Source of the DNA: Blepharisma stoltei
Lineage: Eukaryota > Ciliophora > Heterotrichea > Heterotrichida > Blepharismidae
Length of the DNA: 64,000 nt
Direction: 5' to 3'
NCBI GenBank assembly: GCA_914767885.1
Contig: CAJZBQ010000032.1
Location: 682,001 to 746,000 of the forward strand
Shown here: positions 34,429-44,591 of the stretch, in pieces
Layout of the letters: each line of letters starts with the position of its first letter
Position numbering within the stretch: the first letter of the stretch is position 1
The notes under the pieces: generated by a model
The model's input: only the letters and a program-made list of their open reading frames with translations
What the model was told of the DNA's origin: nothing
Database searches by the model: none
Translations under genes and position numbers: made by a program

Positions 34429-34564
34429 TATAGTGTTTTGGCGTTATTTCTGATCGGCTCCCACGAGCCAAAAATGGGTTTCCACGTGGAATTTCTGGAT
34501 TTTCACGCGCGAAATCCATCTTTGGCTCTTGGGAGCCGATCAGAAATTCAAGCAAGGGACTATA
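34429..34564. mobile_element. TATA-bounded hairpin element (134 bp removed), intergenic
   Basis: Ends TATAGTGTTTTGG and (reverse) TATAGTCCCTTGC are followed on both sides by ATTTCTGATCGGCTCCCA, then AGCCAAA arms that nearly meet in the middle. Same design as the IESs in the USP and P1 genes but with an unrelated arm sequence. Confidence 0.8.
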
Positions 34565-34762
34565 TTTATTAGCAGACCAAGAGAAACGAATCTTTATTGG
34601 TAAACATTTTTGTGAATTTAGGTTTAGCTTATTATTTAAATTGATAAATAGTTAAACAATCAAATAGAAGCCTTTATGAATCACAAATATATATGAAGTC
34701 TCTGCGATTTCTTATTAGTTTTATGCTAAAAATTTTGAAACTCTTGAAAACCTATATGCAAT

Positions 34763-34767
34763 AAAAA
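34763..34767 (-). terminator. RNA polymerase III terminator of tRNA-Thr
   Basis: Five T residues on the transcribed-like (minus) strand, two bases past the tRNA 3' end. Confidence 0.6.
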
Positions 34768-34769
34768 GA

Positions 34770-34841
34770 GCCCCCAACCGGGTTTGAACCGGTGGCCTTT
34801 TGCTTACAAAGCAAATGCTCTGCCGACTGAGCTATAGAGGC
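34770..34841 (-). tRNA. tRNA-Thr (anticodon TGT)
   Basis: 72 bases folding as a complete cloverleaf: acceptor GCCTCTA with TGGGGGC (two G-U pairs), D arm GCTCAGTCGGCAGAGC, anticodon arm TTTGC-TTTGTAA-GCAAA giving TGT, T arm ACCGG-TTCAAAC-CCGGT. The T arm doubles as the B box. CCA is not encoded, as in eukaryotes. No intron. Confidence 0.95.
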
Positions 34842-35017
34842 TTGGAATAACTTCCAATAATCAGTATTTATATCTTAAAATTGATTAAATTCTAAAATAA
34901 TTTTTTCTTTTGATCATCAAACTTTCATAACAAAATTTATCAAAATACATTTAGTCACTTTAAAAGCAAAATCTAATGTGCATTGAAGTTCATAATAGAC
35001 TGGAAATATGGAAAATA

Positions 35018-38000
35018 ATGATATCAGATAGCGATAAGCAGGCTAAAGCCCGGCAAATTATTGAAGAAAAGAAGAAATTGCTTGCAGAAAGAGTTCAAAA
35101 GGTAAATTTTATATAGCAAAATGAAGAAAGAAAAAAGCAAGAAAAGCAAAAAGAATTAGAAAAACAGAAAAAGCAACTTGAAAAATTTAAGAATGCGAAA
35201 GGGTGACAGCCAGCAAAGCAGAAAGAAATAGAAAAAGAAAACGTACAAGTGATAGAAATTGCAAAAATTGAAACTCTTCCACCATTTGTCCTGCACATGA
35301 AACCATTGATACCACCATTATCTGTAAATGAGGAGCCTCAAAAATCAATTACTCCTGATTCACAAATGAACTATGAAGAAGACTTCGAAGATGAAACACC
35401 TATAGAGTCATCTGATGAATTAAAAGAAGAAACCCCACTCAATTTTGAATCAGAGATTGTTGATGATCTGGAAGAATCGTCATTATGCAATTTTAAATGC
35501 TCTGAAACTGATTTTCCTAACTCACCTTTTAAAAATCTGTTTTAAATTAAGGGATTGTTATTATTTTTTTAAAAGTAATAAACAATTAATCATAATTTAA
35601 AATTATTAAAATAAAATATACACTGAATGTAATATTTTGAATTTTGATTAATTTTACCTATCGAATATCCAATTTAAAAATTAAAATTAAAGGGGATTTA
35701 AATTTTCAAAAAAAGGAAAATTTGCTGACATCTTGTTTCAATTTAGGGTAGTAAGCTAGAATCGGTAAATATAATAGAAGAACAACCAAAATCTTCATTC
35801 CATCTAACTCTTGAACCTTCGCCAACTAATAATACTCAGCCAACTTGTATTTCATCTAAAGATCCAATTCAATCTTTATCTGAAAAGCAAAAGGATTGGC
35901 ATATAGAAATTACTAACCCCCCTCCCTTTAAATTGTAACAAAAAATTCTGTTCCAATTGAAACAAAGGATATAAATTGAACACAAATATTTTTGGATTTT
36001 AATTTATTTTATAAAGAATTAATTAAAAAAAACAATCGATTCAATGAGAAAACTCTTTTCATAATATTCTTCTTGCAATTTTTTCATTAAATTAGGTTAA
36101 AACTAAATTTTAAAAATTAGTATTTTCACCTATAAATTTTTCCTATTAAAAAATAAATTTTGTGGAAATTTTACCGATATTTTTGTTGCAATTTAAAGTT
36201 ACGGGAGTGAGACTGAAAAGCTTATTATAAATGATAGTACCCCTGAAGCAACGAAGACATAAATAAAATAGTGGCATCACTGACCGTCCTATTCCAGACC
36301 TTTTCTACATATGAAGCCAAACTGAGCAAGAAAGAAAGCACTGTGCTTGGTATATGTGCTCCGTTGGGCTTTGCCTTTCCTCGTTCGTTAATTAGGAAAG
36401 CCGATCAAAGCTATAGGAATTGCCCGAGGATGGCGCTATCTTGCACCATCCTCGGGCAATTCAAAAAATGGCCCCACACCGGGAATCGAACCCACGTGTG
36501 GGGCCATTTTTGGTGCGTGTAAGTCGATGTTGGCCACACACCAAAAATGGCCCCACACGTGGGTTCGATTCCCGGTGTGGGGCCATTTTTGAATTGCCCG
36601 AGGATGGCGCAAGATAGCGCCATCCTCGGGCAATTGCTATATCTCTGCTGACAAACTTAGGGTGATTCGCCCGCAGCTAAGCAAGCCTTTTACGAAGATT
36701 TGGCTTGGGTATAAAATTACTAAAGGAGGCTAATCTTTAATAATACTCTCCTAATCCCTAAAGCAGAATATGAAAAGCAAGAAAAACTATCAAAAGTTGA
36801 AGAAATACCAAATAATGATAAAATTAATGATATTTTTACTATAGAAGAGCCAGTAACTATAGTTGATCACACTGCGTATTTCCCTGAAGCTCCAATGCTT
36901 ATGAATTTCAATACTTTTGGTGAAAACTTTTATTCAAAAAAAAATAAAAGCCGCTATGGCATCGAAATTACTCCAGAATTGAGAAACCAAGAAAATATTG
37001 AATCAACTCCAAACGAAATTGATGTATTAATTGATGATTTAGAAAATGAAAATGCTAGAATAGATGAAGATATCAATGTTCTGATTGGTGATCTCACACA
37101 AGTTCAAGAAGATAACTCTGATTTGAAGCCTAAAAAAGGCGAGCTAATACTCATTGATTACGATGCTGACGAGAAAAAGAAAGAAAAATTTGAACTATTT
37201 AAGAAGAAAAAAGAGATTAAAAATGAGAGAGAAAGAAAAAACTGAAACCAAGCTATCCCAGTGCCAATTTCGCAACAAACTTCGAATAGCCCCAAGCCAC
37301 AAAAACGAGTAATAGAAACTAAAATTGATTCTAAAGACCATTCTCCAAGAGAAAACATAAAGCATAACCAAAATCAACTAACTGCTTGCATTCAAAAAGC
37401 TACTAGAAAAGTCTCAAGCTGCATAGAAGCCAAAAATGACTCTAATGAGCATTCTCCTAGAAGAGTCATACAAAACCCAGAAAACCAGCTTAATGCTTTT
37501 ATCCCAAGAACTAAAAAAAGTACCAGTCCAAACATTAGTCCAAAACCCAATAAAAAGCAAGAATCTTCTAATTTAAAAAGTGAAAATATAGTCTCACCTC
37601 AACCTCCTGAGCAGCCAAAATCTCGTGCGCTAACTGAAGAAGCAAAGCAAGCAATTGCTTCAAAATACAGGCGACATAAAAATCTTCCAAATTTAGTCTA
37701 TAATAAGCCCACAAATAGAAAACTTATTAAAAAGGCAATCACACAAGTATGTTGTGCAGGTGAGCCAAATCGAGCTCTTCGAGAAGAAGCGATTGAAGTG
37801 ATTGACAAAAATGAAGAAGTTAGCTATTTTATAATTGTTTTCAAAAGCGAACTCGGTAGAAGAGATTTAAGGGCTATTTATTCACATGACCCTAATAATG
37901 GTGACGTCAAGAAAATTTATGGCCCAGCAACAATGCCAGAACAACTCAACAGTGGTATGGTTAAGGGATATTTTAGATTTGATTCAGGATCCAATGAGTT

Positions 38001-38076
38001 TAAACCTATAGAATGCAAAGATTTTATTACGGGCACTGATGCAATTGTTCTAAAAATTAATCCAAAAATTTATTAA
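35018..38076 (+). CDS. CKK-domain protein (CAMSAP/Patronin-like), one intron and three IESs
   Basis: CKK domains bind microtubule minus ends. Removing intron 35102-35116 and IESs at 35518, 35914 and 36245 gives 666 residues. The N-terminus is a highly charged coiled coil (KKQEKQKELEKQKKQ). A long acidic, low-complexity middle follows, then a second KK-rich helix with a TGA-Trp and Ser/Pro linker. The last 140 residues form the CKK domain: ITQVCCAGEPN-ALREEAIEVI, SYFIIVFKSE, RDLRAIYSHDP, VKKIYGPATMPEQL, VKGYFRFDSGSNEFKPIE and GTDAIVLKI. Animal CAMSAPs have an N-terminal calponin domain; none is seen here. Confidence 0.85.
35518..35754. mobile_element. C-rich-ended IES, family D (234 bp removed)
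   Basis: Flanked by TAA at 35518-35520 and 35752-35754. Inward ends TAA-CTCACCTTTTAAA and (reverse) TTA-CTACCCTAAATTG match other family D ends. Joining gives DFPKLESVN in frame. The left TA could be shifted, but this choice aligns both ends. Confidence 0.7.
35914..36211. mobile_element. C-rich-ended IES, family D (295 bp removed), TAA/TGA flanks
   Basis: Left TAA-CCCCCCTCCCTTTAAATTG, right (reverse) TCA-CTCCCGTAACTTTAAATTG: 22-base ends of equal length. The flanking triplets are TAA and TGA, so a strict TA repeat fails, while joining at TNA keeps the frame (EIT plus ETEKLIIN). Confidence 0.8.
36245..36761. mobile_element. 514-bp IES with a nested hairpin element
   Basis: Flanked by the near-exact direct repeat CCCTGAAGCA / CCCTAAAGCA (36242-36251, 36756-36765). 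Joining gives STP(E/K)AEYEKQ in frame. The terminal inverted repeats of the other classes are missing; the ten-base repeat looks like a target duplication. A 48-codon open frame with VASLTVLFQTFSTYEAKLSK starts near 36271. The TATA element 36412-36641 sits inside. Confidence 0.75.
36412..36641. mobile_element. TATA hairpin element nested in another IES (228 bp removed)
   Basis: Ends TATAGGAATTGCCCGAGG and (reverse) TATAGCAATTGCCCGAGG with the same GATGGCGCTATC arms and central AAAATGGCCCCACA repeat as the IES in RPLP1. It interrupts no coding sequence of the host gene, only the outer IES. Confidence 0.88.
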
Positions 38077-38108
38077 ATCATTTCTAGAATTCTTGCTAGC
38101 ATATTTTT

Positions 38109-38726
38109 ATGTCATCTTTTCTTTATAATAATTATCTGATGATATTGGATAGACAGCATTTACGGTTTCTCGCATTGACAATATGCATTTTTTTGATTAT
38201 TAGAGGAATTTCTATTCAAAACTTCAAGTTTTTCTTATATCTCACTCATTGGGCACTTATTGTCAAAACTTTGACTTTCTTATGCATTTTTAGAGGACTT
38301 GGTAGCGATAATTTCAGGAAAAATTTGCTAGTAATTGCATGGACTTCTGGAATAAATGTGACAATAATATATTGGACATATGCCTACCCTCTAATGGTTT
38401 CTCCTGATTTTGAGCTATGGCATCTCTTGTTAACTCACGGAGGTATATGCCTTTTTTTGATTCCTGAAATTATGACTTGTCCTTTTACCCTTTCAAATAA
38501 AGACTTCTTAGGGCCAGCTTGTGTAGCAATTATCTATATAAGTTGTGTTTTAATACCATGTGCCTATTTTGGCATGATACTATACCCAGGTTTGACTTTT
38601 ACGAATTTTCTTAGCTTTATCGTTGTATTGGCGAATCTTCTTGTCTCATTCGGAGCATTTTCGATAGGTAAATATGTTAGCTGGAGATTCAAAATTAGAC
38701 CAATAGAGCTAAAAAAGGTTGAATAA
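38109..38726 (+). CDS. Six-span membrane protein, unknown
   Basis: 205 residues, ATG 33 bases after the CKK stop. Six hydrophobic spans at about 20-38, 41-61, 72-93, 103-121, 132-160 and 167-187. WHLLLTHGG before span 4 and the C-terminal KYVSWRFKI are notable. The topology is loosely like FAR-17a/AIG1-type proteins, but I cannot confirm a family. Basic tail likely cytosolic. Confidence 0.6.
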   Translation: MSSFLYNNYLMILDRQHLRFLALTICIFLIIRGISIQNFKFFLYLTHWALIVKTLTFLCIFRGLGSDNFRKNLLVIAWTSGINVTIIYWTYAYPLMVSPDFELWHLLLTHGGICLFLIPEIMTCPFTLSNKDFLGPACVAIIYISCVLIPCAYFGMILYPGLTFTNFLSFIVVLANLLVSFGAFSIGKYVSWRFKIRPIELKKVE

Positions 38727-38774
38727 GATTATTATAACAATATTTAGTTAATAAGTTTTAGAAATCTAATTTAT

Positions 38775-39233
38775 ATGGAAAATTATTTAGGCTCAAATTT
38801 GAAACTTGGAGAAAGTGAAGTCACAACATCAGAGCTTAAAAACAAAGGAATGGTTTTACTTTATTTTTCAGCTTCATGGTCATATCCTTGCAGACGATTT
38901 ACTTCAATTTTGAAAGAATTTTATGAAAAAGTGAATAAGGTAGATAGAGAAATTGAGATCGTTTTTATAAGCTGCGATCTTAATGAAGAGCAATTCAATG
39001 AGTACTATGGAACTATGCCATGATACGCTTTACCTTTTGAAGAGCAAGGAATTAAGGATATCGTGACAAGACATTATGAAGTTTCAGGGATTCCTCAGTT
39101 AATATTAGTTAATGAGTGTGGAGGAGTTGTGAGCGATTCGTGCAGGCTAGATATTATGAGTAAAGATTCTAGTGATTGCATTTTATATTGAAGAGATAAA
39201 ATTCAATCTCGATCCAGTATTATGATGCTTTAA
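38775..39233 (+). CDS. Thioredoxin-fold protein, nucleoredoxin/tryparedoxin-like
   Basis: 152 residues with two TGA-Trp codons. The core is VLLYFSASWSYPCRRFTSILKEFY, a thioredoxin active-site region in which WCxxC has become WSYPC, so only the second cysteine remains. IVFISCDLNEEQFNEYYGTMPWYALPFEE and VSGIPQLILVNECGG are the typical nucleoredoxin continuation. Loss of the nucleophilic first Cys suggests it is not a normal disulfide reductase. It may be a redox-inactive or glutathionylation-type relative. Confidence 0.82.
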
Positions 39234-40213
39234 TATAACTAAAATATATATTTTCTGGCTAACCAAATTTAAGAATGGCAAGCCAAAAAATGTTCCTTAC
39301 TCCCCCCCTCTCCGTGAGTGGACAAAACCATAAAAATTTTTTATGAGAAAAAAAAATTGATATATAAATGATAATTATTTTAATGAAATCTAGAGCTAAT
39401 TCTGTTTAATTTTAAACGAATTGCTTTTTAAAACATAAATTTTATAAATTAAATTAATATTTGCTTTCCAATTTTTTCGAATTAGGATTTTTTTAAATTT
39501 CGAAAACAATTTTTTTATAAAATTTGTATATATAATTTTTTAAAAAAAAAAATTAACCCCCCTCCGTGAGTGAACAAAATTTTTTTGTTCACTCACGGGG
39601 GGGGGAGTTAGTGGGTTATTCTTGGCAAACAGGTATATATTCTTTTTAAAAATAACTCTGAGCAAGAAAAGATTTCTAAACATAATATTAATATCGTTGA
39701 AATAGATTTTATTAAGTGCCAAATTTTCTCAATTAATTTCATGAGAAGCTGTTGAATTAAAAATCTACATCTAAATTTTGAAGAGTTATATAGAGAACTG
39801 GCTGCTAAAATTTTCTCACGCTCAGCGCTATTGGCCTAGAGCAATCGAGCTTTTTAGTTCATAGCACTCAATAATTATAGCATCATGTCATATTCACATT
39901 ATATTCAAAGAATTTAATGAATATAGCACGACACATTTATTACGCATTAAATAATATATATTAGTTTATGAATCTAATAGATATATATTTTCTATACAAA
40001 CAAGTGTTTTTATGAAAAAATGCTTTTTGAACTGATGAAAAATGAATATTAATCGAAAATAAAAAATGTAGTTCTTCTTCTTCTACCTCAAAAAAGAGTA
40101 GAAATCTAAGACAAACTATTTTAATCATGCTTAATAAATTGATTAATAATGAATCTGCATAATAAGGCATTTAACAAAACATTAATACTCAGTTAAAATT
40201 AATACTTTCAATA
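39234..40213. other. Intergenic with a C-rich-ended element
   Basis: About 980 bases. 39297-39610 is a family E element; the remainder (39611-40213) is AT-rich without a gene. Confidence 0.4.
39297..39610. mobile_element. C-rich-ended element, family E (311 bp between repeats)
   Basis: Flanked by TTA on both sides. Left TTA-CTCCCCCCCTCTCCGTGAG, right hairpin CTCCGTGAGTGAACAAAA / TTTTGTTCACTCACGG ending GGGGGAG-TTA. The AT-rich body (TTTAATTTTAAACGAATTG, TTTGCTTTCCAATTTTTTCG) is the inverse of the bodies at 56110 and 58197, so three copies lie in the window. Confidence 0.82.
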
Positions 40214-40666
40214 TTATATCCCCATATCTTTAGACATTTCTCTTTGCTGATAAAACTCGAAATGCTTGATCTTCATGTGCTGATTTAAAGATCCTTCAGA
40301 ACTGAATAGCTCTTACCCATAAGATTTCGGGCACAGGTAGCAGCGATAGTGCCTATCAATCTGTTTTGCAAGCCTTCTAGTCCTCTGAGCTTTCACTGGT
40401 GACCTTACGTGCTTTATAGCTGGCTGTTGGCGTTCTAAGCCTTGGATTTCTTTTTGCAGTCTATCAATATCAGCTAACAAAGTTTGGAGCTCAGCTGTTT
40501 GAATTTCATTTTCTCCCAAAAGCTTTTTGTATTCTTCTCTGTAATCTTTGCCAAATTCTCGAGGAGGAGCCTGTGACATTGAAGGAGGCTGAGTAAACAT
40601 CGGAATTACGAAAAACGGGGTCCCACCTATCTCTTGGATTTGAATGTTTTTTATTGAAGAAATCAT
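40214..40666 (-). CDS. C2H2 zinc-finger and coiled-coil protein, one 15-nt intron
   Basis: 145 residues after removing intron 40302-40316 (GTAAGAGCTATTCAG, the one intron ending CAG). A Pro-rich N-terminus leads to a coiled coil (about 40-85, KKLLGENEIQTAELQTLLA) and a single C2H2 finger completed by splicing: YRCYLCPKSYG plus SEGSLNQHMKIKH. Coiled coil plus a lone finger recalls DZIP1-type ciliary proteins, but with one short finger this is only a suggestion. Confidence 0.75.
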
Positions 40667-40691
40667 ATTCCCTGTTGGTAAAAAACTTTTT

Positions 40692-41234
40692 CTAACTCCT
40701 CCCCCCCCAATTAATAGCGGACGAAAAAATCGTCCGCTATTAAATGGGTCATAACTTAAAAAGTTTGATATTTTATATATATTTTTCTATTTAAAATTTT
40801 TTATAAAAGGTCTGAAAAAAAATGCATTTTTAAGTCAAAAGAGTAGCACTAAATCTAATAAAATGGAGTTGAATGGAGAAACCAGAAAGAGAAAAGACTA
40901 ACAACTGGTGATAAGCTAGTTATTGCACAATTCTTGGTCACAAAAACAGCGATCTTTGCGCTTAGACCTCTCGCCTTGAGATCCCAAGACATAGCTGGGC
41001 CAATTCCTGGCTCCAAAAACCATGCTCGGATATACAAAGGTAACCGTCTCAAGAGGACGGGTCAGAAGTCATCCGCCATTTTATGTATATTAGTAAATTT
41101 ATAATGAACGATTATCTTATATAAATTTAAAATTTTTTATAGTAAAAAATTTTCCGTTATTAAATGGTACCTAAGGGTCCATTTTTAGGGAAAAAAACCC
41201 ATTGATTTCGTCCGCTATTAATTGGGGGGAGTAA
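40692..41234. mobile_element. C-rich-ended element, family F, with a nested repeat
   Basis: TAA-CTCCTCCCCCCCCAATT with AATAGCGGACGA arms at the left and TCGTCCGCTATTAATTGGGGGGAG-TAA at the right. Another copy of the arm follows the left end to make a terminal hairpin. About 40858-41092 is a GC-rich insertion whose last 70 bp match 50792-50862. Confidence 0.8.
40858..41092 (-). repeat. GC-rich interspersed repeat (family G), copy 1
   Basis: The segment from about 41021 to 41092 (CATGCTCGGATATAC, GAGGACGGGTC, CGCCATTTTATGTAT) is about 80% identical by eye to the right end of the copy at 50227-50868. The left end contains AAATCTAATAAAAT, a remnant of the (TAATC)n tract seen at the other copies. 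No coding frame. Orientation is set by taking the TAATC tract as the 3' tail. Confidence 0.6.
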
Positions 41235-41333
41235 ATAAAATATTACTCTTCCATCAAAAAATTATCATTAAACTATTAAAGAATTCGAATTATCGTCAAA
41301 TTTAGTCTAAAAACTAAAGATTTATAGTTATTT

Positions 41334-42773
<1,440 letters not shown>

Positions 42774-43606
42774 TATCGTTATATTTTATTAAATTTAATA
42801 TAAATCAGCAATTAATTTTCATTTTTTGAGATTATCTAATGCTTGGATATTTTAAATGAAGATTTATTAAGCTTCTATTGGCAGTTTATATATTTTTCCG
42901 GTTTGGTAAGCTTCTTATTTTTGCCCATCTTAAAATGGCATAGTTTTATTTCATTTTATTATGGTCTCATTTACCGATGAATTTGTTCAGTTATACAAAA
43001 AACATATAGCTTAGCCTTATGATTAGACCATTATACCCTAATATTTATTTGATATATATAAATTATAAGAAAATTGAAATTTGACAGAAAATGAAAGATG
43101 ATATCAGATTTTTAATTAGTTAGAATAAAAAGAAACTCTATCTGGATATTATAGAAAAATACTTTTTTGCTGCATGAGAACTTTTAAGTTGGCTGATATC
43201 AGACTTATGTTGTTTTATATCTTGATTTTGCAGCATTAGATGCACAAATAATGTAATTTCTGTTGCGCTTTTTAAGCCTTATAATTCCGCCATCTTTTTA
43301 ATCTCCTCTTTATAAAAATTGGATTGAGATTATGAAAAGATTTCTCCACACTATTCTCTCTTGGTTAGCAACTTCAAAGCATTATTTGGTTCTTATTATT
43401 GAAAGAGCTTGCCCAATTCAAATTATTTTTACTTCTTTTCATATAAATTTTCTAAGAGTGTAATTCACTTTTATATATTATAAAATTGAAATTAAAATAG
43501 TTATCTATAAGTTTGTCTCAAGAAAATATAAATTAAAAATGACAATTAAAATTGATGAAATAGCTGCATATTGATTAAGAAATTCTGTGAATCCATAAAT
43601 AAAAAA
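42774..43606. other. Intergenic, AT-rich
   Basis: About 830 bases without a convincing frame or repeat. Confidence 0.4.
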
Positions 43607-43792
43607 ATGGGATGTGGATTGCCTAAAGGTAAAGTTTCAGAAGATGATGATACTTCTATTGTAAGAGATATTATGACATCTGATAAATCTATGAATAGAA
43701 TTAAAAATCAGTTCGATTTTAATGCTCGTGGAAGAGTATACAGAATTGTCGTGAGCCACGCGAAGACTCCGGAAAATTCGCAAGTATTTTAA
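43607..43792 (+). CDS. Small acidic protein with MGCG N-terminus
   Basis: 61 residues from ATG 43607 (an in-frame ATG lies 12 codons upstream but loses the motif). MGCGLPKGKVSEDDDTS would be a myristoyl/palmitoyl signal; the rest (SIVRDIMTSDKSMNRIKNQ) is helical. No family recognised; short and isolated. Confidence 0.4.
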   Translation: MGCGLPKGKVSEDDDTSIVRDIMTSDKSMNRIKNQFDFNARGRVYRIVVSHAKTPENSQVF

Positions 43793-44591
43793 ATTGAGAG
43801 AGTTTCTCTACCATTGCTAAATAATTCAACTTTAATTAATACAGTTTAAATTATATCGATTGAATTTGAAATTTTGACTTCGCCATCTATCTGCTGAATT
43901 GCAGATAAAACTGTTAGCATGATACTAAAAATATCCAGGCAAAAGATTTTAATTCATAAGCAACACACAAATAGAAAAGTATTTCTCTGAAAGAAAATAA
44001 ATCTAATCTTTATCTTGAACTTTTTATCAGCGCCAATAAATTGCGATAGGTTTATTTATTAAAAATAATACTTTTTATTACATAAAATATAATTTTACGA
44101 TTAATTAAGGCTTAGTGTTTTGGCTAAGTATTTTCAAAAAGTAAATTGATATCTTAATTAATGCTTTATTCTCTTAGTTGTATTATACTCTGCTAAATTT
44201 TCCATAGAATTTTCGAAAAATGTCATTTAAATCTGAACTAGTTTGAATTTGGTTAGGCGATATCCAATTAAATATATATCATCATTTATTGGAGTTCTAA
44301 ACAAATGAAGATAGCTTTAAAGGAAATAGAAGCTTGTAAGCGAAAAAAATCGAGTAGCAGTATAAACTTATTCAGAAAACGGCACTATTAAAAATGAAAT
44401 TAATGTTAATATCAATCTTTTCACGCTATCTGGGGGTAGAGATAGACTCCTCATGGATTTTTATTAATTCGGTTTTGTTGAAATTTTCGATTTCACTGGA
44501 CTGTTCTAAGGCTTGCTTCCTCTGCTCAGTGGAATCAGCTCGATCAGTTCTATATATTTCCTTTTTCGATTGTGACCTTCCATGATCTCTT
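43793..44591. other. Intergenic, AT-rich
   Basis: About 800 bases. Nothing recognised. Confidence 0.35.

Larger units (their letters stand above)
34352..34769. other. Intergenic with a hairpin element
   Basis: Contains the TATA-bounded element at 34429-34564. Otherwise AT-rich with no gene. Confidence 0.4.
40667..41333. other. Intergenic, mostly one element
   Basis: 40692-41234 is a family F element containing a repeat of the family at 50227. The flanks hold nothing else. Confidence 0.4.
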
